Below the pieces are notes generated by a model. That model saw only the letters and a list, made by a program, of their open reading frames with translations. It was not told the DNA's origin and did not search any database. DNA of 64,000 nt, taken from the NCBI RefSeq assembly GCF_030412785.1, contig NZ_CP125295.1:1860001-1924000 (forward strand), given 5' to 3'. A program made the translations under genes and the position numbers. Shown piece by piece: positions 27,640-37,701 of the stretch (its first letter is position 1; every line of letters begins with the position of its first letter). Origin of the DNA: Paraburkholderia sabiae (GTDB taxonomy: Bacteria; Pseudomonadota; Gammaproteobacteria; Burkholderiales; Burkholderiaceae).

Positions 27640-28812
27640 ATGGAAAAGGGCACGGTTCGATCTCGGTCCATCAAGTCGCTGCAAATCGGCATGCACTGGT
27701 TTCCCGAGCGCGCGGGCGGTCTCGACCGCATGTATTACTCGCTGATCGGCGCGCTGCCCGGCGCGGGTGTCGAAGTGCGCGGCGTGGTCGCGGGCTCGGA
27801 GCGCGTCGCGCACGACACGAACGGCGCGATCAACGGCTTCGGTTCGGCGGCGCAATCGCTGCCGCTGCGCCTGATGGCCGCGCGCCGCGCGCTGCGCCGC
27901 GAGATTCGCGAGCAGCACCCCGACGTGATCTCGTCGCACTTCGCGCTGTACACGTTCCCGGGTCTCGACGTGACGCGCGGCATTCCGCAGATCTCCCATT
28001 TTCACGGCCCTTGGTCGGAAGAGAGTCACGTCGAGGGCCCAGGTTCGCTGGGGCGACGCATAAAAAGGTATCTCGAACGGACGGTGTATGTGCGTTCGTC
28101 GCGGCTGATCGTGCTGTCGGATGCGTTCGGCAAGATTCTCACGTCGCGCTACGGCATTCCCGCCGATCGCGTGCGTGTCGTGCCGGGCTGCGTGAACGTC
28201 GACCAGTTCAATCTGCCCCTCATGCAGAACGAAGCGCGGCTGCGCCTGCAACTGCCGCTCGGCCGTCCGATCGTGCTGGCCGTGCGGCGTCTCGTGCGGC
28301 GCATGGGCCTCGAAGATCTGATCGACGCGGTGAAGATCGTCAAGCGCCGCAATCCGGATGTGCTGCTGCTGATCGCGGGCAAGGGCCGTTTGCACGAAGA
28401 GTTGCAGCAGCGCATCGACGATGCGGGCCTCGGCGACAACGTCAAACTGCTCGGCTTCGTGCCCGACGAGTATCTCGCGGCGCTGTATCGCGCGGCGGAT
28501 ATCAGCGTCGTGCCGACGGTGGCGCTCGAAGGCTTCGGCCTGATTACGGTGGAATCGCTGGCGTCGGGCACACCCGTGCTGGTGACGCCCGTAGGTGGGC
28601 TGCCTGAAGCGGTGGCGGGGCTGTCGCAGGATCTGGTGCTGCCGTCGACGGGCGCCGACGCTATCGCCGATGGTCTCGGGCAGGTTCTCGACGGATCGCT
28701 GAGGCTGCCGGATGCGGACGCGTGCAGCCGATATGCGCGCGTCAATTTCGATAACACTGTGATCGCGGAGAAGGTCGCCAAGGTGTACGAAGAGGCTGTC
28801 GGCGCCTACTGA
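27640..28812 (+). CDS. Family 4 glycosyltransferase
   Basis: This is a 390-residue GT-B fold enzyme. The N-terminal domain has the acceptor loop FPERAGGLDRMYYSL. The C-terminal domain has VLAVRRLVRRMGLEDLIDA and the retaining-enzyme E-x7-E motif in EGFGLITVE (about residue 297). It retains donor stereochemistry; sugar unknown. No good ribosome-binding site precedes the ATG, and the start could lie slightly downstream. GC rises sharply from this gene to 33158. Confidence 0.88.
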   Translation: MEKGTVRSRSIKSLQIGMHWFPERAGGLDRMYYSLIGALPGAGVEVRGVVAGSERVAHDTNGAINGFGSAAQSLPLRLMAARRALRREIREQHPDVISSHFALYTFPGLDVTRGIPQISHFHGPWSEESHVEGPGSLGRRIKRYLERTVYVRSSRLIVLSDAFGKILTSRYGIPADRVRVVPGCVNVDQFNLPLMQNEARLRLQLPLGRPIVLAVRRLVRRMGLEDLIDAVKIVKRRNPDVLLLIAGKGRLHEELQQRIDDAGLGDNVKLLGFVPDEYLAALYRAADISVVPTVALEGFGLITVESLASGTPVLVTPVGGLPEAVAGLSQDLVLPSTGADAIADGLGQVLDGSLRLPDADACSRYARVNFDNTVIAEKVAKVYEEAVGAY

Positions 28813-29181
28813 CCGTAATGAAATCACCTTGCTGTGCTTGTCAATCGATAAGGATTGAAAAAAGGATGCAATGATTTAGCCGCCATGGTGTTCATCCTCT
28901 GAAGTGTCTTGTATGTGGAGAGTTTGAAATTCGCACGCATGTCTGCTGCCGAATCGAACGGAGAGGCGACGCGATGCAGTTAAATCAAGGAGATGATCGA
29001 TTAATATTAGATTAGAAATACTTAATTATCTGAAGTGGAAACGGAGTAGTAGGAACGAATTCTCATCACTTACCGAGGGTGGATGCCTTGCAAGCTCCCG
29101 ATGAAATTCTCAACTACGAATCGTCGCCTAAACGCCGTCCGTGCAAGACCGGCAACGCATGACTGACTCAAAAGGAATCTG
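28813..29181. other. 369-bp AT-rich gap inside the EPS cluster
   Basis: No coding frame, hairpin or insertion-sequence end was recognised. Its AT-rich composition contrasts with the GC-rich genes on both sides. It may hold an internal promoter for the flippase operon, or a recombination scar. Confidence 0.4.
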
Positions 29182-30660
29182 ATGGACAAGGGCATCCTAA
29201 GAAACGTAGTGATCAACCTGATCGGACTGGTGTTGCCGACGTTTGTGTCGCTCGTCACGGTGCCGTCGTACATCAAGCTGCTGGGCGTCGAACGCTACGG
29301 CGTGATCAGCCTCGTCTGGACGCTGATCGGCTACTTCAGCATCCTCGATCTCGGCATGAGCATGGCCGCGCAGAATCACATCTCGAAGGCGCGCGCGTCG
29401 AACGACGCCGATGCCTGCGAACAGGTGTTCTGGAGCGCGACGTGGCTCAATCTGGCGACGGGCATCGTCGGCGGGCTCGTCATCTACTTCGGCGCGGCGC
29501 TCTATACCGCGTACTTCTCGAAGGTGTCGCCCGAACTGCAGCACGAGGTCTATATGGCGCTGCCTTGGCTGGCGGTGGCGATACCGCTGGCCAACGTGTC
29601 GTGGGTGTTCGCTGGTGCGATCAACGGCGCGGAACGCTTCGGCATCTACAACACGAACCAGACGCTCGGCACCTTCCTGTTTCAGCTGCTGCCGCTCGCG
29701 GCCGCATGGATGATGGGCCCGACGTTACAGAACGTGCTCGCGGCCGCTGTGATTACTCGTTTCCTTTTGGCGGTCCTGCTCGGGCGCGCGGCATTGGACG
29801 TGCTCGGCATCCGGCGCATATACCGACCGAGGTATGCAGTAGCTCGAGAGCTTTTTGAATTTGGCAGCTGGATGCTGATTGCAAGCATCACGAGTGTGGT
29901 CGCCGAATCGCTCGACCGCGTGATGCTCGGCACGAGTCTCGGCGCGCGCTTCGTCACGTACTACACGGTGCCGCAGAACCTCGTCACGCGTCTGAACATC
30001 GTGCCCACGGCAATGCAACGCACGCTATTCCCGCGGCTTTCCGCAGTCGGCCGCGACGATGCCGACGTCATCATGCGGCAGTCGCTCGAGTTCCTGAACG
30101 GCGTATTCACGCCCGTTGCGCTCGTCGCGATGATCGTGCTCGAACCGTTCCTGCGTGCGTGGGTCGGCAGCGAAATCGCGGACGTGGCAGGGCCTGTCGG
30201 CCGCATTCTGATCATCTCCGTGTGGCTCGTCGGTCAGGCGAACCTCGCGCGCATCCTCATTCAATCGCAGGTGCATCCCGCTTCCGCTGCGCGTCTTGGC
30301 CTGTTCGAACTGCCGTTCTTCGCGGGCGCGTTGTGGTTCGGTATCACGCATTTCGGGCTGACGGGTGCCGCTGTCGTGGTCGCCGCGCGCGGGCTGTTCG
30401 ATTACGTCGTGCTGTTGCGCCTATCCGCGATTCACGCGCGTCCGATCGTGCTCGACATGTGCGCGCATCTCGTCTTCCTGGTGGGCACGTTGTGGCTCGC
30501 CACCTTGCTGTCCAGCCTGCCGATGGCCATTGCCGCGGGCGCGCTCGTCGTGAGCGCGAACGTCGCCTGGTCGCTCACGATGACCCCTGCATTGCGCGAT
30601 CTTGCGCGTTCGCTGCTTGCGCGTCTGAAGTTGCGACTCAATCCGAGGAATAGCGCATGA
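29182..30660 (+). CDS. Lipid-linked polysaccharide flippase (Wzx type)
   Basis: This is a 492-residue integral membrane protein with about 12-14 helices. The N-terminus NVVINLIGLVLPTFVSLVTVPSYIKLLG and the following YGVISLVWTLIGYFSILDLG are typical of the polysaccharide exporter/MOP superfamily. It would flip the undecaprenyl-linked repeat unit to the periplasm for the Wzy-like polymerase. AAAGGA precedes the ATG. Its stop overlaps the next start by 4 nt (ATGA). Confidence 0.9.
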   Translation: MDKGILRNVVINLIGLVLPTFVSLVTVPSYIKLLGVERYGVISLVWTLIGYFSILDLGMSMAAQNHISKARASNDADACEQVFWSATWLNLATGIVGGLVIYFGAALYTAYFSKVSPELQHEVYMALPWLAVAIPLANVSWVFAGAINGAERFGIYNTNQTLGTFLFQLLPLAAAWMMGPTLQNVLAAAVITRFLLAVLLGRAALDVLGIRRIYRPRYAVARELFEFGSWMLIASITSVVAESLDRVMLGTSLGARFVTYYTVPQNLVTRLNIVPTAMQRTLFPRLSAVGRDDADVIMRQSLEFLNGVFTPVALVAMIVLEPFLRAWVGSEIADVAGPVGRILIISVWLVGQANLARILIQSQVHPASAARLGLFELPFFAGALWFGITHFGLTGAAVVVAARGLFDYVVLLRLSAIHARPIVLDMCAHLVFLVGTLWLATLLSSLPMAIAAGALVVSANVAWSLTMTPALRDLARSLLARLKLRLNPRNSA

Positions 30661-33158
30661 ACCACGATATCGTTGAAGAAGACCTGCTGCGTCCCACGCC
30701 TGTGACGCGCGATGCAGGCCACGATCTCATCCCCACCACGCCCGTTTCCAGGCCACCTGCGACGCCCGTGAAACGACGCGGCGCGCGCAGCGTCGGCCCC
30801 GTGCGCGTCGCGATCATTCACGACTGGCTCGTTACTTACGCGGGCGCCGAGCGCGTGCTCGAACAGATCGTCGCGTGCTTTCCGGATGCCGATCTGTTCA
30901 GCCTCGTCGATTTTCTCGACGACCGCACGTTTTTGCGCGGTAAAACGGTGACGACGTCGTTCATCCAGAAGCTGCCGATGGCGCGCACGAAGTACCGTTC
31001 GTATCTGCCATTGATGCCGCTCGCGATCGAGCAGCTCGACGTGTCCGCATACGACGTCGTGATCTCGAGCAGCCATGCCGTCGCGAAGGGCGTGCTGACG
31101 GGACCGGACCAGGTGCATATCAGCTATGTGCATTCGCCCATACGCTACGCGTGGGATTTGCAGCATCAATACCTTCAACAGTCGAAGCTGACGAGCGGAC
31201 CGAAGTCCGCATTCGCGCGGCTCATCCTGCACTACATGCGCAACTGGGATATCCGCACGTCCAACTCCGTCGATGCCTTCGTCGCGAACTCGGAGTTCAT
31301 TTCACGCCGCATTCGCAAGGTCTATCAGCGCGAATCCGAAGTGATCTTTCCGCCCGTCGATGTCGAGGCGTTCTCGCTCTGCGAACAGAAGGACGATTTC
31401 TATCTGACGGCGTCGCGCATGGTGCCGTACAAGAAGATCGATCTGATCGTCGAGGCGTTTGCGAAGATGCCCGAGCGCAAGCTCGTCGTGATCGGCGACG
31501 GTCCCGACATGCAGAAGGTGCGCGAGAAGGCGACGCCCAACGTGCAGATCATGGGCTATCAGCCTTTCAACGTGCTGCGCGATCACATGCGCCGCGCGAA
31601 GGCATTCGTGTTCGCGGCGGAAGAGGACTTCGGCATTTCGGTGGTGGAGGTACAGGCCTGCGGCACACCCGTGATCGCTTACGGCAAGGGCGGGGCGCTC
31701 GAAACCGTGCGCGACCAGTACGAATCGCATCCGACGGGCATCTTCTTCAACGAACAGACGACCGATTCGATCATCGATGCCGTCGAGCATTTCGCGAGCG
31801 ATCCCGCGCGTTTCAGGCCCGCCGACTGCCGCGCAAATGCCGAGCGTTTTTCGATCCGCCATTTCCGCGAGCGCTTCTTCGGCTTCGTGCGCGAGTCGGT
31901 GCCGGCATTGCGCGGCGCGTCGCTGCCTTCCGACGATCCGCCCGTCATCGGCAAAGAACAGAAGCATGAAACGAGTGCATTGCGCGTGCTCGCGATCGAT
32001 CAGAGCGGCGTGATGGGTGGCGCCGAACTGTCGCTGCTGGAGATCGTGAAGGCGCTCAAGGCGCGCGTGCAGGTCGTGCTGTTCGATGACGGCCCGTTTC
32101 GCGTGGCGCTGCATCGCGAAGGCGTCGCCGTCGATGTCCTCGATCCCGGCGCGATACGCGAAGTGCGCAAGCAGGGCGGCACGCCGCCGCTGGCGAAAGC
32201 GGTGAAGGGCGTCGCGTCGCTGGTGCGCGCGACGGTCGCGCGTGCGCGTGACAGCGACGTGATCTACGCGAACACGCAGCGAGCGATGGTGATCGGCGCG
32301 ATCGCGGGACGTCTCGCGCGACGCCCCGTCGTCTGGCATCTGCGCGATATCGTGAGCCCCGAGCATTTCGGCGGCAAGCAGCTGGCGATCATCAAGTGGT
32401 GCGCGAAGTTCGGCCTCGCGCATGTGATCGCCAATTCGGCCGCATCGGCGCGCGCGTTTTCCGATCTGACGCAGTTCGGCGACAAGCGCATCGACGTCGT
32501 GTTCAACGGCATTTCCAGCGCGCCGTTCAATGCGCTGCGCGATGTGCCGCAAAGCGTGCTGCGCGCGCGGCTCAATTTGCCGCAGGATGCTTTCCTCGTC
32601 GGCTCGTTCAGCCGGCTCGCGCAATGGAAGGGGCAGCACGTGCTGCTCGAAGCGATGGTGCTCAATCCGCACATGCATGCCGTGCTGGTGGGTGCACCGC
32701 TGTTTGGCGAAGACGCATACGAAGCGAAGCTGCATGAGTTCGTCGCGGCGCATCGTCTTGAAGAGCGGGTGCATTTTCTCGGCTTCCAGGACGACGTGGC
32801 CGCGTGCATGTGCGCCGTCGATGTCGTCGCGCATACGTCGATCACGCCCGAACCGTTCGGCCGCGTGATCGTCGAAGGAATGCTCGCGCAGCGGCCCGTG
32901 GTGGCGTCGCGCGCGGGCGGCGTGACGGAGATCATCGACGACGGCGTGAACGGCGTGATGTGCACGCCGGGCGATGCGCATGCGCTCGCCGATACGCTTG
33001 CCGAGTTGCGCTCCGATCAGGCCTTGCGCGATCGGCTCGTCGCGCGCGGCTATCAGACGGCCGTGCGCAAGTTCGGTACGCAGACGTACGTCGAGGGCGT
33101 CGAGCGCATTCTGGCGAACGTGGCGGGGACAGGGCGTTTCACCAAAGTCTTAGCGTAG
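30657..33158 (+). CDS. Double-domain GT4 glycosyltransferase
   Basis: This is an 833-residue protein made of two GT-B enzymes in tandem. Domain 1 (about 45-420) starts RVAIIHDWLVTYAGAERVL and has LTASRMVPYKKIDLIVEAF and FGISVVEVQACGTPVIAY, as in WbaZ/mannosyltransferase-like proteins. After a short linker near 430-440, domain 2 starts LRVLAIDQSGVMGGAELSLLE and has EPFGRVIVEGMLAQRPVVA. Each half keeps its own donor site and acceptor loop, so it probably adds two sugars in sequence. It is coupled to the flippase gene by ATGA overlap. ManC encoded next suggests one donor is GDP-mannose or a derivative. Confidence 0.88.
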   Translation: MNHDIVEEDLLRPTPVTRDAGHDLIPTTPVSRPPATPVKRRGARSVGPVRVAIIHDWLVTYAGAERVLEQIVACFPDADLFSLVDFLDDRTFLRGKTVTTSFIQKLPMARTKYRSYLPLMPLAIEQLDVSAYDVVISSSHAVAKGVLTGPDQVHISYVHSPIRYAWDLQHQYLQQSKLTSGPKSAFARLILHYMRNWDIRTSNSVDAFVANSEFISRRIRKVYQRESEVIFPPVDVEAFSLCEQKDDFYLTASRMVPYKKIDLIVEAFAKMPERKLVVIGDGPDMQKVREKATPNVQIMGYQPFNVLRDHMRRAKAFVFAAEEDFGISVVEVQACGTPVIAYGKGGALETVRDQYESHPTGIFFNEQTTDSIIDAVEHFASDPARFRPADCRANAERFSIRHFRERFFGFVRESVPALRGASLPSDDPPVIGKEQKHETSALRVLAIDQSGVMGGAELSLLEIVKALKARVQVVLFDDGPFRVALHREGVAVDVLDPGAIREVRKQGGTPPLAKAVKGVASLVRATVARARDSDVIYANTQRAMVIGAIAGRLARRPVVWHLRDIVSPEHFGGKQLAIIKWCAKFGLAHVIANSAASARAFSDLTQFGDKRIDVVFNGISSAPFNALRDVPQSVLRARLNLPQDAFLVGSFSRLAQWKGQHVLLEAMVLNPHMHAVLVGAPLFGEDAYEAKLHEFVAAHRLEERVHFLGFQDDVAACMCAVDVVAHTSITPEPFGRVIVEGMLAQRPVVASRAGGVTEIIDDGVNGVMCTPGDAHALADTLAELRSDQALRDRLVARGYQTAVRKFGTQTYVEGVERILANVAGTGRFTKVLA

Positions 33159-33202
33159 ATCGCCCTGATTTCGCCTACTTAACTATCAAGAAGTAACAAA
33201 CA

Positions 33203-34735
33203 ATGAGTACCAAAATGAGAGAGCCTGTCGAACTTCTGAAAGCTGACGACGAATCGCGGAAGAGCGAGAGCGTAGGTACGCCACTTACGATTCATTCGGT
33301 GGTTCTCGCAGGCGGATCGGGCACACGTCTGTGGCCGGTATCACGGCAGCGGTTCCCGAAGCAACTGATTCCATTAGTAGGCGAAGATTCGTTACTACAG
33401 TCCACGGTGAAACGGCTCGATAACCTCCCATCGAGTATCCAGGTCAATCAGACGTTGACTGTCGTATGCAATGAAGAGCATCGCTTCGAAACTGCGGAGC
33501 AGTTGCGCGTCTGCGGAAGGAATCACAGGATAATTCTGGAACCGTCCTCCAGAAATACTGCGCCGGCTTTAACAGTTGCGGCTCTTTCGATCGTTGCACT
33601 ACACGATGATGGCATTATGGTTGTGATGCCAGCAGACCACTCGTTCGACAACATTCACTCATTTCAGTCAGCGGTCGATGCAGGCGTTCCACATGCCGAG
33701 AAAGGGGACGTAGTAACGCTGGGGGTGATGCCTGACGGCCCGGAGCTGGGCTACGGCTATATCCGTCTTGGTTCGACAGTCGATAGTCACGAGAAGATCC
33801 GATGGTTGGACGGATTCGTAGAAAAACCGTCACTCGAAGTCGCGCAGGAATACTTCGAGTCAGGGAATTATTGTTGGAATAGCGGCATCTTCATCATGCG
33901 CGCATCAGTGTGGTTGAGAGCGATTCATCACTACCATCCACAAATATATTCGGCGTGCTATTCGGCGTACAAAAACGGAAGCTCGGACCGAGATTTTTTC
34001 AGGTTGGAGCGGGATGCATTCGAATCGTCGCCGTCGGACTCGATAGATTACGCAGTGATGGAAAAGTTTGGACGTCGTGATTCGATCTGCAAAGGCGTTG
34101 TTGTTCCCGTCGATGCAGGATGGTCCGACCTTGGATCCTGGGACGCAATATGGAAAGTTATGGACAAAGATTCGCAAGGGAACGCAAGCAGAGGCAATGG
34201 CCCGGTCATATTTGAAGGTGCGTCGTCAACACTTGTGCACTCCGTCGATCGGCTTGTCGCATGTGTGGGTACCAGTAATATTGTCGTTGTCGAGACACCG
34301 GATGCAATCCTTGTGGCGGATAGATCCGCAGTGCAGGATGTGAAAAAGATCGTTGAGCGGATACGCGATAACCACCGTGAATTGACGGTCAATCACCGGA
34401 AAGTTCATCGGCCTTGGGGGTATTACGACTCGATCGATAAGGGCGAGCGCTTTCAGGTGAAGCGAATCGTAGTGAATCCGGGCGAACAGTTGTCGCTGCA
34501 GATGCACCATCATCGCGCGGAACATTGGATCGTGGTACGTGGTACGGCATCTATCACCCGTGGCGAAGAACGCTTCACGATTTCTGAGAATCAGTCGACC
34601 TATATTCCATTGGGTGTGATTCATCGCCTTGAGAACCCGGGCAGGATTCAACTTGAGATGATCGAGGTGCAATCAGGTTCCTATCTTGGCGAGGATGACA
34701 TAGTCAGGTTCGAGGATACATATGGGAGAGGATAA
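33203..34735 (+). CDS. manC: Mannose-1-phosphate guanylyltransferase/mannose-6-phosphate isomerase
   Basis: This is a 510-residue bifunctional enzyme (ManC/AlgA/BceA type). The N-terminal nucleotidyltransferase motif is LAGGSGTRLWPVSRQRFPKQ (about residue 35-54), with FVEKPSLEVAQEYF downstream. The C-terminal cupin is the isomerase half, starting HRPWGYYDSIDKGERF, with metal-binding LQMHHHRAEHWIVV near 433-446. It makes GDP-mannose for the EPS. Codon use is clearly more AT-rich than in the gene before it, as if the two halves of the cluster have different histories. Confidence 0.95.
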   Translation: MSTKMREPVELLKADDESRKSESVGTPLTIHSVVLAGGSGTRLWPVSRQRFPKQLIPLVGEDSLLQSTVKRLDNLPSSIQVNQTLTVVCNEEHRFETAEQLRVCGRNHRIILEPSSRNTAPALTVAALSIVALHDDGIMVVMPADHSFDNIHSFQSAVDAGVPHAEKGDVVTLGVMPDGPELGYGYIRLGSTVDSHEKIRWLDGFVEKPSLEVAQEYFESGNYCWNSGIFIMRASVWLRAIHHYHPQIYSACYSAYKNGSSDRDFFRLERDAFESSPSDSIDYAVMEKFGRRDSICKGVVVPVDAGWSDLGSWDAIWKVMDKDSQGNASRGNGPVIFEGASSTLVHSVDRLVACVGTSNIVVVETPDAILVADRSAVQDVKKIVERIRDNHRELTVNHRKVHRPWGYYDSIDKGERFQVKRIVVNPGEQLSLQMHHHRAEHWIVVRGTASITRGEERFTISENQSTYIPLGVIHRLENPGRIQLEMIEVQSGSYLGEDDIVRFEDTYGRG

Positions 34736-34829
34736 AATTATAAGCGGCATAATGCAGTCTTTAATCAGTCGATTTTCAAACTGAAACGTCGGGTTTGGAA
34801 GTGGGTTCGATTTAATCGGATAATTAGTA

Positions 34830-35918
34830 ATGCGTATCGTACATCTGGCGAACCATATCAGAAATTCCGGCAATGGAATTGTGAACATGATGGTTGACTT
34901 GGCCTGTTCTCAAGCCAACGCTGGCAATGAGGTCATTGTTGCTACATCGGGCGGAGAATTCGATGAATTGTTAAATCGTCACGGGGTCAGGACGTTTCAG
35001 TTGCCACAGTCATCTCGCTTATGGCGAATTTTTTCCATGATACGTGCATTTCGAGAATTGGCGCGCGAGTGTCAACCTGATGTTGTGCATGCACATATGG
35101 TTACTGGCATTCTGATCGGTCGATTTGCTGCCGTAAAGCGCAACTATGTGTTAGTAGCGACTGTGCACAATGTTTTTCAAAGAAGCGCATCTCTTATGAG
35201 GTTGGGTGATCGCGTGGTTTGTGTCACAAAGGATGTTGCAAAGTCCATGCGGAATCGTGGAATATCAAGATCGAAGATCGAGGTCGTCAGAAATGGAACG
35301 ATCGGTTCACCCCGTCGTTCGCAGATGGAGTTGCCTTCCGCAGAGACACTGGAGCGCCCATGCATCGTAACTGTTGCCGGGATGTATGAGCGCAAAGGTA
35401 TTCGTGATCTGATTTTGGCGTTTTCATTAGTTAATGGTCGATTTCCGGAGAGCAACCTATATTTGGTCGGTGACGGACCGGATAGACCCGCTATGGAAGC
35501 ACTTGTGCACGATTTAAAGCTGGAAGAACGTGTTCGCTTCACTGGGTTTATCTCAGATCCACGTTCCTATCTTCGAAATTCGGATGTGTTTGTCCTGGCG
35601 TCGCACAACGAGTCAGGTGCATTGGCATTGGTAGAGGCGCGGGAGGCCGGCTGCGCGATCATTGCTACGGATGTCGACGGAAATCCCGAGATGCTTGATT
35701 TTGGGCGCGCGGGTGTATTGGTGCCAGTAAAAAATCCGGAAACACTTGCCGATGAGATATGCATGATGTTGCATAACCATGAACTGCGAGAATCGTATCG
35801 TCAACGAAGTCGCATCGGTATAAATGAATTCCGGGTCGAGAATGTTTGCGAACAATATCTCTCAATCTATCGCCGCGCGATCATATGCTTGGGAAAGCGG
35901 AGTGGCAAGCGTGACTGA
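34830..35918 (+). CDS. Family 4 glycosyltransferase
   Basis: This is a 362-residue GT-B enzyme. The acceptor loop is HIRNSGNGIVNMMVDLA. The donor domain has VTVAGMYERKGIRDLILAF, NLYLVGDGPDRPAMEAL and ESGALALVEAREAGCAIIATD, in which the retaining-enzyme Glu pair is kept. It is AT-rich relative to the genome. It lies directly before the decayed IS30 copy; the coding frame itself is complete. Donor sugar unknown. Confidence 0.88.
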   Translation: MRIVHLANHIRNSGNGIVNMMVDLACSQANAGNEVIVATSGGEFDELLNRHGVRTFQLPQSSRLWRIFSMIRAFRELARECQPDVVHAHMVTGILIGRFAAVKRNYVLVATVHNVFQRSASLMRLGDRVVCVTKDVAKSMRNRGISRSKIEVVRNGTIGSPRRSQMELPSAETLERPCIVTVAGMYERKGIRDLILAFSLVNGRFPESNLYLVGDGPDRPAMEALVHDLKLEERVRFTGFISDPRSYLRNSDVFVLASHNESGALALVEAREAGCAIIATDVDGNPEMLDFGRAGVLVPVKNPETLADEICMMLHNHELRESYRQRSRIGINEFRVENVCEQYLSIYRRAIICLGKRSGKRD

Positions 35919-35926
35919 TGGTTTAG

Positions 35927-36650
35927 TCATTGTGTATTTACCATCTGACGCCTGAGAACCGCGTCCTTTACGCCGGTCGCAGCGGCGAGTTTGTCGTGAC
36001 ACGCCATTTCGTTGCCCTGATCCTGCGTCAAGCTCTGCCGTAGCGGCGCGGCAATGGAATTAAATTTGGCAGAGAAACCCGCGAGCGCCGAGTCAGCCGT
36101 CGCATCGTCCATCCGGGCAAGCAGCACGAGGCGACTGGTGCGTTCGACCAGTACGCCAACGGCAGAGGCATTATTGGCGCCCTTGATGAAGTCGCCCTCC
36201 CAGTGCCCCGGCGTCACGCAATCATCCACCTAGGGCGGGCGCATGCGAATGCTGAGCATGTCGGGGATCCGGCCGCGTCGGTCTTTGCCTCGACTTCGTG
36301 GGTGCGATCGCTGCTATGTTGGCGCAGACAGGCGATGAGCTGGCGACGCAGTTCCGCATACGGAGGGGTGTAGATAGCCGTGTAGATGGTTTCGTGCGAG
36401 ACCGGCTCGGAAGGATCATTCAGGTACATACGTCTGAGCGTACCCGATATCTGCTGAGGCGGCCATTTCCAGTCCAGCAGCGTGAGGACGATACGCCATG
36501 TCACCCCTTGCGGGTCGAGCTTGGCGGGGCGTCGGTTGAAGGCGAACGCTCAAGCATACGGACCATGGCTCGTATGCTTGAACCCTGCAGACGCAGGCTG
36601 GCGATCGCCAGTCGCTCTTCGGGCTGGAGTTGTTGGTATCGTTTTTCCAT
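35927..36650 (-). pseudogene. IS30-family transposase, frameshifted and truncated
   Basis: Three frames together read as one IS30 transposase. The N-terminal part starts at 36650 (MEKRYQQLQPEERLAIASLR, then GSSIRAMVRMLE) and stops early. The middle part has WPPQQISGTLRRMY and VSHETIYTAIY. The last part has GHWEGDFIKGANN and LTQDQGNEMA. At least two frame breaks separate them. Homology ends near 35966, right after ATGVK, so the end of the catalytic domain carrying the third acidic residue (Glu) is missing. It is inactive. Confidence 0.85.
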
Positions 36651-36697
36651 GGCAACACCTTAAACGAGTCAGGGCGTTGCACTTCAAACTTGAAAAC
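35966..36697 (-). mobile_element. IS30-family element remnant
   Basis: The transposase remnant is preceded on its upstream side by GTTGCACTTCAAACTTGAAA (36676-36695), which resembles an IS30-type terminal repeat. The opposite end is lost just beyond 35966. No target duplication can be defined. Confidence 0.6.
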
Positions 36698-37701
36698 TGG
36701 CTTTTTAAATCATGGTTTTCAGTGGTCGACTACGCTCGGAGCCCTAAAAGGATTTTGCTAATCCGTCGTGGTCAAGTTTATGTTGCTATGTTGCCGATCA
36801 CGCGGCGTGGCGTACTGCAATAGAATGCGACGGAACTTGGCGTCATATGGGTTCAGAGCTGCGACCAGAGCAACCATGCCAGCCAGAAATGGAATGCTCG
36901 TGAAGATCATTTCCGATGAAGAAAGGTGGAAGTGACGGCTAAGAACGATTTGGAGGAAGGTGCCTATTGGCTCATGTAGTACATACATTCCGTATGACAC
37001 GGAGCCGGCAAGAAGGCAAGCCCGGCGAACTGACACCGATGGCTCGCAGTGCACTGCGAACCACGTAATTGCGGGAATTATTACAGTGACGGAAGCCAGG
37101 ACATAAAACGTATCGAAACGCGCAGGTACGTTGACAAATGTCATAAGAAATGCGAGTGCAACGATGAGTAGCGCGCCAGCGTTGCTTCTGAAGCGTGTAC
37201 TGGGTGCGAGTCTGTGGATCAAAACGCCGATCGAAAACGAAAAAATCACGCGCACCATGCCAACGTACGCGCCTTTCCACGCGTAACCCTCGCCGAAGTT
37301 CCCGAGCATAACGATCGCCAGAACCGCGCACCACATAACGACAATAACGACGGTCAAGACGCGCGTCGTCAATCGGGGAAGAAAGCATGCATACGCGGCG
37401 TTGGCAGCCAGTTCGGCAGACAGGGACCAACAAGGTCCGTTCGTTGGATACAGCTGATGTGCAAAAGGTACAGGCAGCATCAGCAGCTCGACAAGGGACT
37501 CGCCGCCGATCTTCAGCACAGGATGGTCGGTGGGCTGCGCGCCGTACCGCCAGAGCACATATGCGGAGATTGCACCGGCGATTAGCCCGAGCAGGTAAAG
37601 GGGGTATAGCCGGATGGCACGTAGACGCATGAATTCGAGGGCATTAAGAATACCTGACAGAATTCGACTTTCATACGTGCGCGCAAGAACGAAACCACTT
37701 A

